Of a DNA stretch of 18,222 nt, positions 1 through 7,600 are shown piece after piece; position 1 is the first letter of the stretch, and every line of letters starts with the position of its first letter. The notes beneath the pieces are model-generated. The model was not told where the DNA came from, did not search any database, and was given only the letters and a program-made list of their open reading frames with translations. This DNA comes from Sphingomonas sp. CCH9-E2. GTDB taxonomy: Bacteria > Pseudomonadota > Alphaproteobacteria > Sphingomonadales > Sphingomonadaceae. The position numbers were made by a program, and so were the translations under genes. The stretch spans positions 1 to 18,222 of the forward strand of contig NZ_LSJM01000399.1 in NCBI RefSeq assembly GCF_001557215.1, written 5' to 3'.

Positions 1-1590
1 AATCAATACCGCCTGCTCCCCGCCCACCCGCTCGCGCGGCGCAGTCCGAAACGCCGCGGCATGGTCCACCAGCGGAATGTCCGGCCGCCGCCCGCGGAAC
101 AGTTCATCGACCGTCAAAATCTGCATCCGCGCATAGCTCCGCCCCGTCGCCTCGCTATGGAACCGCCCCACCGCCGCCGCTTCGCGCAGCATCGGGGCGG
201 AGGGGGGACAGCGGGTGAGGATCACGCCGATCGGGGCGCGTTCGCGTTCCATTGCCGAGTGGAGGTCGCGGACCACGCCGACGCGCTCGCCGCTTTTGAC
301 CGAGACCAAGGCGCGGGCCGTCTCACGCCCTTCGGCGCGGAAATAGATGATGCCGTCGATGCCGCCATCCGCGCCCTTGCGCCGTCCACCGTAGGGCACG
401 GCATCGATCATCGACAGCGCCCACCATTGGAACTGGAAGCGGTCGCGCCGCGCGAGATCGGCGGCGGAGGCGCAGTCGCGGGGCGTCCCCTCGACCCGCA
501 GCGCTACGCCGGGAAAGGCATCGCGCATGCGCTTTTCGATCAGCCCGATTGCAAGGTGGGTGATGTCGATCCCCGCCCAGCGCCTCCCGAGCTTTTCCGC
601 GGCATGCACCGCGGTGCCACAGCCGCAGAAGGGGTCGAGCACCAGATCGCCGGGGTCGGACGATGCGGCGATGATCCGCTCGAGCAGCGCGATCGGCTTT
701 TGCGTGGGGTAACCCAATCGCTCCTGCGCCTGTGAATTGAGTGCAGGGATGTCGGTCCACAGCGCCTGCACCGGGGATCCGCGCGCTTCGTCCAGATAGC
801 GTTTGAGCCGGATGCCGCCGGTGCGGGTGAAGTGCAGCCGCCCCTCCCGGTCCAGCCGCTCCATCGTCTCGACCGGCATGCGCCAATATGAGCTCACGCC
901 CTTATAGGCATAATGATAGCCGCCGCCCGACAGCCCCTTGGCGGTCAGATTGTCGTCCATCCAGCGCCGCCCATCGGGGTCGCGGTTGCGGAAGCGCGCG
1001 GCATAATCGGCGTCATAGGGGGTGAAGAGCGGGTTCCAGCGCGGCTTTGCGCCCTTTGCATAGAACAGGATCGTGTCGGTGTTGCGCCCATAGCGGCCGC
1101 CATCGCTGTGCGCGGCGGTGCGTTTCCACGTGATCTCGTTGCGGAACCGCTCCGCCCCGAACACCGCGTCGAGCAGCAGTTTGAGATAGTGGCTCGCGGT
1201 CGGGTCGCAGTGGAGATAGAGGCTGCCCTCAGCCTTGAGCACGCGGTGCAGCTCGATCAGGCGGATCGCCATCATCGCGAGATAGGCCATCATGTCGTTG
1301 GTGCCGAGCGCGCTGCGAAAGGCGGCGAGCAGGTCGAACGCCTTGCTGTGGCCGCTCCGCATCACCTGATCGAAGGCGTCCGCCGCCGCGTCGTTCCAGT
1401 GCCAGCTGTCCTTGAATGCCTCGACCTGGGCATCCGCCTCGCTCCCCTCGGGCGAGCGGAACAGGAGGTTGTAGTTGGCGCGCGAGTTGAACGGCGGGTC
1501 GAGATAGACGAGGTCGACGCACCCGTCCGGGAAATGCGCCCGCAGGACATCGAGATTATCCCCGTAGAACAGGGAGTTGGCAACGGTCAT
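1..1590 (-). CDS. Site-specific DNA-methyltransferase with C-terminal Mrr-like domain (partial, runs off left edge)
   Basis: Reading frame open from an ATG at 1590 to base 1, 530 codons without a stop; the C-terminus is missing. Visible motifs: an N-terminal GDNLDVL segment, motif IV DPPFN at residues 31-35, then the target-recognition region, then the SAM-binding motif DPFCGCGT at about 319-326. The order IV before I is that of beta-class amino-methyltransferases, which make N6-methyladenine or N4-methylcytosine. After about residue 390 a second domain carries GGIDGII (Asp about 412) and VSVKSG (Lys about 432), followed by a segment with MERERAPIGVILT. This resembles the Mrr/PD-(D/E)xK nuclease fold found at the end of many such methyltransferases, with Ser instead of the usual Glu/Gln before x-Lys. 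No separate restriction gene is visible. Only shadow reading frames lie on the opposite strand. It starts 97 bp beyond the LacI gene and is probably a separate unit. Specificity cannot be read from sequence. Confidence 0.88.
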   Translation of the reverse strand, partial: MTVANSLFYGDNLDVLRAHFPDGCVDLVYLDPPFNSRANYNLLFRSPEGSEADAQVEAFKDSWHWNDAAADAFDQVMRSGHSKAFDLLAAFRSALGTNDMMAYLAMMAIRLIELHRVLKAEGSLYLHCDPTASHYLKLLLDAVFGAERFRNEITWKRTAAHSDGGRYGRNTDTILFYAKGAKPRWNPLFTPYDADYAARFRNRDPDGRRWMDDNLTAKGLSGGGYHYAYKGVSSYWRMPVETMERLDREGRLHFTRTGGIRLKRYLDEARGSPVQALWTDIPALNSQAQERLGYPTQKPIALLERIIAASSDPGDLVLDPFCGCGTAVHAAEKLGRRWAGIDITHLAIGLIEKRMRDAFPGVALRVEGTPRDCASAADLARRDRFQFQWWALSMIDAVPYGGRRKGADGGIDGIIYFRAEGRETARALVSVKSGERVGVVRDLHSAMERERAPIGVILTRCPPSAPMLREAAAVGRFHSEATGRSYARMQILTVDELFRGRRPDIPLVDHAAAFRTAPRERVGGEQAVLI

Positions 1591-1687
1591 CGGCGCCCCC
1601 GCCGCGCCATGCGGCCGGGCGATGGTATCGCTGCTTCGCTGTGCCGGAGCGGAGGTTCGATCCGTTACGGACCGATCTCAGCCCCCA

Positions 1688-2734
1688 TCAGGATCGCGGC
1701 GGCGCAGTCGATTGACGCACGGTCAGCGACGGCGCGACGACGACCGGCGTGTCCAACGCTGCGCGACAGGAGCGCGCGCCGATGATCAGTTCGACCGCGC
1801 GTGCGGTGACCGCCGCAATCGGCTGTTCGATCGCGGTCAACGGCGGGAGGGCGAAGCGGACCACCGGCGTGTCGTCAAAGCTAACGATCGACAAATCGCC
1901 GGGCACCGCCAGACCGCGCGCCCGCGCGACCTCCAGCGTCGCCATCGCCATCTGATCGTTGCTGGCGATGACCGCGGTGGCGCCGGCGTCGATCAGCTGC
2001 GGGGCACACAAGCGGCCGGATTCGATGCTGAAATCGCCCTGCGCCAGCATCCCCTCGGTCGACAGCCCCGCCTCGTCCATCGCCGCGCGCCAACCATCGA
2101 CCCGCCAGCCGCTCAGTTCATATTCCAGCGACCCGGCGATGAAGCCGATCCGCCTGTGACCCAGCTCGATCAGGTGCCGCGTCGCCATCGCTGCCGCCAG
2201 GTCGTCGCCCATGGTCAGCCGGAACCCCGGCCCCGGCGCGAGCGAACCGATCCGGGCCATGTCGATGCCGGCGGCGTCGAGCAGCGCGATGATCTCCGCA
2301 TTGGCCGAGTGCGGTGGGGTCAGCAGCACGCCGTCGGGCTGGAGCGCGGCGATCGCGGCGGACAGCTCGCGCTCGATATGGTCGCTATGCGTGTCGACCA
2401 GCTCGACGATCAGGCGATAGCCATGTTCGGCGCAGGTCAGCATGCCGCCCAGCAGCATCTGATCGACCCAGTCGGTGCCTTCGCGCGATTTCCACCCCTC
2501 GATCGTGCGTTCGCGATCGTTGAGCGCCATGATGAGGTAGGAGCGCGATCCGCTCATCCGCTGCGCCGCGATCGATGGGACATAGCCGAGCTTGGCGATC
2601 GACGCCTGCACGCGTTCCATCATCTCGGGCCGGACGTTAGGCTCCTTGTTGATGACGCGGCTCACCGTCTGCAGCGAGACGCCGGCGTCCGCTGCGACAT
2701 GCTTGATCGTCACTGCCTGCTTGCGTCGTGCCAT
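1688..2734 (-). CDS. LacI-family transcriptional regulator
   Basis: A 348-residue DNA-binding repressor/activator of the LacI/GalR family. The N-terminus holds the lac-type helix-turn-helix (about residues 8-30, with AGVSLQTVSRVIN), the hinge-region LGYVPSIAAQRM, and then a periplasmic-binding-protein-like sugar-sensing domain (about 60-330), with GVLLTPP, RIGFIAG and SIVSFDDTPV as typical segments. I chose the ATG at 2734 because it begins the usual MARRK-TIKHVA start of the family; the longer frame from 2794 would add 20 unrelated residues inside the halogenase gene. It starts 7 bp after the halogenase stop, so it is the last gene of the leftward operon. The family normally controls sugar-uptake genes. 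The AACGTT-centred palindromes between the TonB receptor and the GH3 gene are the obvious candidate targets, which would make it the local regulator. The inducer is unknown. Confidence 0.93.
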   Translation of the reverse strand: MARRKQAVTIKHVAADAGVSLQTVSRVINKEPNVRPEMMERVQASIAKLGYVPSIAAQRMSGSRSYLIMALNDRERTIEGWKSREGTDWVDQMLLGGMLTCAEHGYRLIVELVDTHSDHIERELSAAIAALQPDGVLLTPPHSANAEIIALLDAAGIDMARIGSLAPGPGFRLTMGDDLAAAMATRHLIELGHRRIGFIAGSLEYELSGWRVDGWRAAMDEAGLSTEGMLAQGDFSIESGRLCAPQLIDAGATAVIASNDQMAMATLEVARARGLAVPGDLSIVSFDDTPVVRFALPPLTAIEQPIAAVTARAVELIIGARSCRAALDTPVVVAPSLTVRQSTAPPRS

Positions 2735-2741
2735 GCGTGGA

Positions 2742-4229
2742 TCAGGCTGCCCGCGGTTCGACCGCGCCGCAATAGCGCGCGACATAATCGGCATGGGCGG
2801 GAAGGCCCGCGACGGTGCGCGTCACGTCCTGACGGATCATGCCGAGCAGGCGGTCGAGTTCATCGTCGTTGAGCTTGCCCGCGATCGGGTGCCATGATTG
2901 CGGCTCGATCCCCTGCCCCAGCATCACCTGAACCCAGCTATTCTCGGCGAACAGTTCCTCGTTGCGGCGGAAGACGCGGGCGGTGTCGCGGAACAGTTCG
3001 ATCTTCTGGCGCAAGCTGTCCGGCACGTCCATCGCCGCGCACTGGCGCCAGAAGGGCGAATCGCGGCGGTCGGTGACCTTATAGTGGAGGATCAGGAAGT
3101 CGCGGATCTGCTCCATGTCCTGGAACTGCTGGTCGTTGAATTCGGCGATGTCGCGCGGGCTGATCGCGCCCTGCGGCATCATGCGGATCAGGCGCAGGAT
3201 CGCGCGCTGGATCAGGTGGATCGAGGTGGATTCGAGCGGCTCCATGAACCCGCCCGACAGGCCGATGGCGATGCAGTTGCGGTGCCATTGCTTGCGCCGT
3301 GCGCCGGTCTGGAAGCGGATCTTGTTAGGCGGGGTCAGCGGCTCCCCCTCGATATTGCCGAGCAACCGTTCGAGCGCGGCGTCATGGTCGAGATAGCGGC
3401 TGCAATAGACGATGCCGTTGCCGGTGCGGTGCTGCAGCGGGATGCGCCATTGCCAGCCGGCGTCATGCGCCATCGCGCGGGTGTAGGGCACTGGCGGACG
3501 CACATTCGGCGTCTGCAATGCTATGGCGCTGTCGCACGGCAGCCAGTGGGTCCAGTCGTCGTAACCGGCGTGCAGCGCGCCTTCGATCAGCAGCGCGCGA
3601 AACCCGGTGCAGTCGAGGAACAGGTCGCCCTCGACCCGGCGCCCGCCGTCCAGCTCCAGCGCGGCGATGTCGCCGCTTTCGCCGTTCAGTTCGACGCGCG
3701 CGATCTTGCCCTCGACCCGCGTGACGCCGTCGGCCTCGGCCATCTGGCGCAGGAAGCGGGCGTAGAGGCCGGAATCGAGCTGATAGGCGTAGTTGACCTT
3801 GTTGTCGGGCAGCTGCGCGAACTTGCTCTGCAGCGCGGCGACCAGTTCGAGGCAGTAATCGTCATAGGACTGGGTGTGCCCGCGCGTGCGGCCCTCCAGC
3901 CAGTAATGCTGGAAGCCCGCGGCCCAATGGTCCTTTCCGGTATAGCCAAAGCTGTGGAAATAGCGGTCGCCCGGCTGCTTCCAATTGTCGAACAGGATGC
4001 CGAGCTTGAACGTCGCCTGGGTGGCGCGCATGAACTCGGCCTCGTTGATGCCGAGCAGGCGGTTGTAGACGACGAGCGGCGGGATCGTGGACTCGCCGAC
4101 ACCGACGGTGCCGATCGCCTCGGATTCGACGAGGGTCACCGCAACGGTGTGGCCCATGGTGCGCGCCAGCGCGGCGGCGGCCATCCACCCGGCGGTGCCG
4201 CCCCCGGCGACGACGATACGCTTGATCAT
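2742..4229 (-). CDS. Flavin-dependent tryptophan halogenase-family protein 1
   Basis: A 495-residue protein of the tryptophan-halogenase (PrnA/RebH-like) family, flavin monooxygenase-fold enzymes that use FADH2, O2 and halide to halogenate an electron-rich ring. Seen: FAD-binding GGGTAGW at residues 9-15; a lysine at about 75 in TFKLGI, the place of the catalytic Lys of known halogenases; WQWRIP at 259-264, matching the diagnostic WxWxIP; and EPLEST at 330-335, the conserved acidic motif near the active site. All key features look intact. Start: ATG 4229 has GAGGA upstream; an ATG at 4241 overlaps the cupin stop as ATGA but lacks a ribosome-binding site, so the shorter form is preferred. Members located beside TonB receptors are common in Caulobacter, Xanthomonas and sphingomonads, and some characterised relatives act on indole rather than tryptophan. 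The natural substrate here is unknown. No flavin reductase is encoded nearby. Confidence 0.92.
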   Translation of the reverse strand: MIKRIVVAGGGTAGWMAAAALARTMGHTVAVTLVESEAIGTVGVGESTIPPLVVYNRLLGINEAEFMRATQATFKLGILFDNWKQPGDRYFHSFGYTGKDHWAAGFQHYWLEGRTRGHTQSYDDYCLELVAALQSKFAQLPDNKVNYAYQLDSGLYARFLRQMAEADGVTRVEGKIARVELNGESGDIAALELDGGRRVEGDLFLDCTGFRALLIEGALHAGYDDWTHWLPCDSAIALQTPNVRPPVPYTRAMAHDAGWQWRIPLQHRTGNGIVYCSRYLDHDAALERLLGNIEGEPLTPPNKIRFQTGARRKQWHRNCIAIGLSGGFMEPLESTSIHLIQRAILRLIRMMPQGAISPRDIAEFNDQQFQDMEQIRDFLILHYKVTDRRDSPFWRQCAAMDVPDSLRQKIELFRDTARVFRRNEELFAENSWVQVMLGQGIEPQSWHPIAGKLNDDELDRLLGMIRQDVTRTVAGLPAHADYVARYCGAVEPRAA

Positions 4230-4237
4230 GCTAGTCC

Positions 4238-5269
4238 TCATCGGCTGAGCTGCCGCAGCAGATAGGTTCGGATGCGCGACGCGGTTTCGGGCGTCAGCGG
4301 CGCGAGGATGCTGCGCCCCCCCTCCGGGATATGCGCGGTGACGGCGTCGTCATTGTCGAACACATAATGGTCGAACAGGTCGCGCCAATGCGCCTTCTGG
4401 TCCGGGGGCAGGTCGCGGATCGCGAGCAGCGCGTGATTGAGCGCATCCTGTGGCGTCCCGAGCCAGGCGGGGGTGTCGCGCCACCAATAGTTCAGCAGGA
4501 TGTTGAACGGCTCCAGCCCCTCGACATGGTGATACCACATCGACGGGATGTGCAGCGCGTCGCCCGGCTCCAGCTCGACGACCTGTGCGTGCGCCAGCGC
4601 CTCACGAAACTTCGGATGCGCGGCGAAGTCGGGATTGCGGAAATCGACCATGCTGACCGCGCGCCCGGCGGGCGTGTTGTCGATCGGACCGAGATACAGG
4701 TTGCGGAACTGGTCCGGCGGGAACAGCGTGAAGCGGCGGCGTCCGGCGGCAACACAGGCGAGGTTCGCCGGCATGTCGTTATGCGCCGCGATGCGCGTGC
4801 GCGTGCCGATCCAGATACTGGCCAGGCATTGCCGGTCGCCCAGATCGACATGGTTCGCCTCGTGCAGCCCCTGAAAGAAATCATGCACGTCGATCGAGGC
4901 GAGATAGATGGGCGGGGCGGCGGGATCGCCCTCGGTCTCGTCGATCTTGGCAAAAATCTCGGGCAGCTTGGCGCGCACGACCTGGAAGTTCATGCCCATC
5001 GCCGCGTCGTAGAACAGGCGCCCGTCGCTGCCTGGCTGGCCGACCGAGACGGTGAAGCGCGTGTCGCGACGGCGGCGCAGCAGATAGTCGCGCGCGGCGC
5101 GGCCCGACTCCAGCCCGGCCTGAACCAGCGGCCAGTCGCTGACCAGCCCGCGCACCACGAACGGCGCGGTCGCAGCGCGCAGCTGCGCATCGAGTGCGGC
5201 GGCATCGGCCACCGCGACCTCGGGCACTGCCGCCACGCCTGCCAACGGGCCGGGGTCCGCCTCAGCCAT
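4238..5269 (-). CDS. Cupin-8 / JmjC-like domain protein
   Basis: A 343-residue protein of the cupin-like (cupin_8, JmjC-related) group, whose active members are Fe(II)/2-oxoglutarate oxygenases. The likely metal ligands are visible: His163 and Asp165 in AAHNDMP, and a distal His at about 247 in PSMWYHHVEGL after the PGDALHIP strand. A GRRRFTLFPP segment follows the first motif; many relatives have a lysine in that stretch and this one has only arginines. I chose ATG 5269, which overlaps the SapC stop (ATG-GC-TGA); the longer frame from 5317 lies fully within sapC. Its own stop overlaps the region of the next halogenase start. Co-occurrence with halogenase and SapC genes beside TonB receptors is a recurring arrangement. 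The target could be a small molecule or a protein side chain; nothing in the sequence decides this. Confidence 0.88.
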   Translation of the reverse strand: MAEADPGPLAGVAAVPEVAVADAAALDAQLRAATAPFVVRGLVSDWPLVQAGLESGRAARDYLLRRRRDTRFTVSVGQPGSDGRLFYDAAMGMNFQVVRAKLPEIFAKIDETEGDPAAPPIYLASIDVHDFFQGLHEANHVDLGDRQCLASIWIGTRTRIAAHNDMPANLACVAAGRRRFTLFPPDQFRNLYLGPIDNTPAGRAVSMVDFRNPDFAAHPKFREALAHAQVVELEPGDALHIPSMWYHHVEGLEPFNILLNYWWRDTPAWLGTPQDALNHALLAIRDLPPDQKAHWRDLFDHYVFDNDDAVTAHIPEGGRSILAPLTPETASRIRTYLLRQLSR

Positions 5270-5978
5270 CGGCAATCCGCCGGTTCTTGCGGTCGACCAG
5301 CGCCGCGATGTTGCCAATCGACGCGACTGCCATGAACAGCGGCATCAGATGCCCCTCGCCATGCAGATCGCCCAGCGCCGCGGCGTCGAGGGCGCGCAGC
5401 CGGTCTTCATTGACCGCGTGGAACCCGACCAACCGGTGGGTCGAGCCATCGTCCAGCGTGATTTCGAACGTCAGCGGTTCGAGCAGGTCGTGGCGGCGCA
5501 GCGCGGCGTAGAAGCTGGCAGCCCCCTGCCACCCGGCGTCGAGCGCGCCCAGTTGTTCGGCGACGGTTTCGAGATAGGGGCTGGGACGACCGACCTCGTC
5601 GAACACGCGGACGCCTTCGCCGACAGCGATGCGCGGGCTGGCCAGGTCGACGCACACCTGCTTCGCCGCATCGCTTTCGGGCGCTCCGCCGATCAGAAAG
5701 GGCTGGATATCGATCGCCAGCGGGACATAGCCCGCGTCCCAGCGATCGCCGCTCAGGAACAGATTCTCGCCCTCCTCGAACCCGAACAGGGCGACGGCTA
5801 CCACCTCGTCGCGTTCGATATTGCGGCGGAACAGGATCGGGTAGTGCGCCTGCACCTGCCGGAACTCATCAGGCACGGTGACGCACGACATCACCGCATC
5901 GCCAAAGTCTGCGCCGCGCCCGCGATGGACGCGCAGATCGGCATGGGCTTCGGGCGTCAGCAGCTGATGATCGGTCAT
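5262..5978 (-). CDS. SapC family protein
   Basis: A 238-residue cytoplasmic-looking protein with no signal peptide or membrane segment. It matches the SapC family (named after a Campylobacter S-layer locus gene) by the N-terminal [17 protein letters not shown] region, the middle [15 protein letters not shown] and [15 protein letters not shown] segments, and the C-terminal [20 protein letters not shown] signature. The family's biochemical role is not known to me; the S-layer link probably does not apply here. The start is ATG 5978, which overlaps the stop of halogenase 2 as ATGA, with GGAG upstream inside the end of that gene, so translation is likely coupled. The next gene begins inside its last codons. 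Length is normal for the family. It is found repeatedly between halogenase and cupin genes in TonB-receptor loci, which suggests a shared function. Confidence 0.88.
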   Translation of the reverse strand: MTDHQLLTPEAHADLRVHRGRGADFGDAVMSCVTVPDEFRQVQAHYPILFRRNIERDEVVAVALFGFEEGENLFLSGDRWDAGYVPLAIDIQPFLIGGAPESDAAKQVCVDLASPRIAVGEGVRVFDEVGRPSPYLETVAEQLGALDAGWQGAASFYAALRRHDLLEPLTFEITLDDGSTHRLVGFHAVNEDRLRALDAAALGDLHGEGHLMPLFMAVASIGNIAALVDRKNRRIADG

Positions 5979-7504
5979 AGGGTCTCCAGCGCCCTGCGTG
6001 GCGCGGCGGCGCGCAACGCGTCAAGATAGGCGCGGTTGGTGGGAAGGCTGGCGGCGAGCGCACGACCGCGGTGCGCCGTCTGGGCCATGGCGCGGATCGC
6101 CGCATCGGCATCGACCGCGACCGGGCCGGGGGGCGGCGCGGCATGGCCCATGCCATAGAGGACATATTGGTAGCTGGCGGCGGGGAAGATTTCGTCCACC
6201 GCCGGAAAATCGGCGATCGATGGCGGCTGATGCCGCCACAAGATGAGCAATTCGCTCAGCCGATCCGGGATCGAGGCCGGGTCGCGATGCGCGCGCCAAT
6301 AGGGCTGGTCGCGGCGGCTGAGCACATAATGGAGCTTGAGAAACTCAACGATGCGGTCCCAGCGATAGCGGAACAGCGCGTTGAAGCGGCGCGCCTGGAT
6401 CTCCATCGCTGCGCGGTCGGCCGGGAACCCGTCGATCAGCGCGTTGAGGGACAATTCGATCAAGACGATCGCCGATGCCTCGAGCGGCTCGAGAAAGCCC
6501 GCCGACAGGCCGATCGCGACGCAATTGCGCTTCCAGAATTCCGCGCGATGGCCGGAGCGGAAGCGCAGCGCGCGGGCGCCGAGATCGGCGGGATCGCGAC
6601 CGAGATAGCGGGCGAGCGTCGCCGCTGCCGCATCGTCGTCAATGAAGGCGGAGGCATAGACGCAGCCCACGCCGCGCCGGGTGGGCAGGCCGATGTCCCA
6701 GATCCAGCCCGCGTCATGCGCAGTCGCGTCGGTCTGTGACCGGATCGGGCTGTCGGGATCGACCGGCACCTGCACTGCCAGCGCGCGATCGTTGAACAGC
6801 ACGTCGCCGCGATCGACGAAGGGAACACCGAAATGCCCGTCGATCAGCAGTGCGGCATGGCCGGTGCAGTCGATGAACAGGTCGCCCGCAAGCGCGCCCT
6901 GTTCGCGCGTCAGCACCGCGCGCAGACCGCCTTCAGCATCGGCTTCCACCCCGGTGACATGCGCCCGCACATGCCGCACGCCAAGCTTCTCGACGCCATG
7001 CCGCGCCAGCAATGCGGCCAGCTTGGCCGCGTCGAGGTGATAGGCATAGTTGAGCGCACCGGCATAACCCGACATCGCCCGCTGGCGCGGGGCGAGGTCG
7101 AGGTCGCAGATGCGCGGCTGAACCGATACGGCGGGCGCGAACGCCTGATCTCCGGCAGCATCGTGCCAACCCCGCACGAGCGCGCGCGCGTCGGCATCGA
7201 CCGGCGGGGTGAACGGGTGAAAATAGCTGTCGTCGGGCGCACCGCTGGCCCAGCCGATGAAGCGCGAACCCTGTTTGAACGATGCATCACAGGCGGTCAG
7301 GAACTCCGCCTCGTCCAGCCCGATCGCCTGCAGCGTGCGGCGCATCGTCGGCCAGGTGCCCTCACCCACCCCGATCGTCGCGACATCGGGGGATTCGACC
7401 AGGGCGATGGATGCGCCGGGCACACGCGCGGCAAGCAGGCATGCCGATAGCCATCCGGCGGTTCCCCCACCGACGACGACGATCCGGACTCTTTCCTGCT
7501 CCAC
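5975..7504 (-). CDS. Flavin-dependent tryptophan halogenase-family protein 2
   Basis: A 509-residue member of the tryptophan-halogenase family and the first gene of the halogenase operon. FAD-binding GGGTAGW is at residues 12-18, a lysine at about 77 (ASFKQGSRF) sits where the catalytic Lys is expected, and EPLEAS is at 339-344. The diagnostic WxWxIP is altered: W267-I-W-D-I-G-L-P274, with two residues inserted before the proline. It is therefore a different subtype from halogenase 1, not a recent duplicate. The start is GTG 7504, with only a weak GGAA upstream; no better in-frame start precedes the FAD motif. It begins 96 bp after the TonB receptor stop, behind a strong terminator, so it probably depends on read-through or on a promoter squeezed into about 50 bp. 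Substrate unknown. Confidence 0.9.
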   Translation of the reverse strand: MEQERVRIVVVGGGTAGWLSACLLAARVPGASIALVESPDVATIGVGEGTWPTMRRTLQAIGLDEAEFLTACDASFKQGSRFIGWASGAPDDSYFHPFTPPVDADARALVRGWHDAAGDQAFAPAVSVQPRICDLDLAPRQRAMSGYAGALNYAYHLDAAKLAALLARHGVEKLGVRHVRAHVTGVEADAEGGLRAVLTREQGALAGDLFIDCTGHAALLIDGHFGVPFVDRGDVLFNDRALAVQVPVDPDSPIRSQTDATAHDAGWIWDIGLPTRRGVGCVYASAFIDDDAAAATLARYLGRDPADLGARALRFRSGHRAEFWKRNCVAIGLSAGFLEPLEASAIVLIELSLNALIDGFPADRAAMEIQARRFNALFRYRWDRIVEFLKLHYVLSRRDQPYWRAHRDPASIPDRLSELLILWRHQPPSIADFPAVDEIFPAASYQYVLYGMGHAAPPPGPVAVDADAAIRAMAQTAHRGRALAASLPTNRAYLDALRAAAPRRALETL

Positions 7505-7552
7505 CGTGTTTTCCGTTTGCTTCAGTGACGCTCCGACTTGTGCATCCCCGAT

Positions 7553-7588
7553 AAAAAAAGGGCCACCCTCGAATGAACGAGGGTGGCC
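7553..7588 (-). terminator. Intrinsic terminator after the TonB receptor gene
   Basis: A perfect 11-bp stem (7578-7588 with 7561-7571, GGCCACCCTCG) with a 6-base loop at 7572-7577. In the leftward direction it is followed by one C and seven T (7559-7553). It lies 12 bp past the receptor stop and about 50 bp before the GTG of halogenase 2. It separates the receptor from the halogenase operon, either as a full stop or as a partial terminator that lowers downstream expression. Confidence 0.92.
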
Positions 7589-7600
7589 TTGGGGGGGAGG

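Noticed and set aside
2898..4265. A 455-codon plus-strand frame opposite halogenase 1, and similar ones opposite the cupin, SapC and halogenase 2 genes
   Set aside because: Mirror frames of well-supported genes, with no family resemblance.
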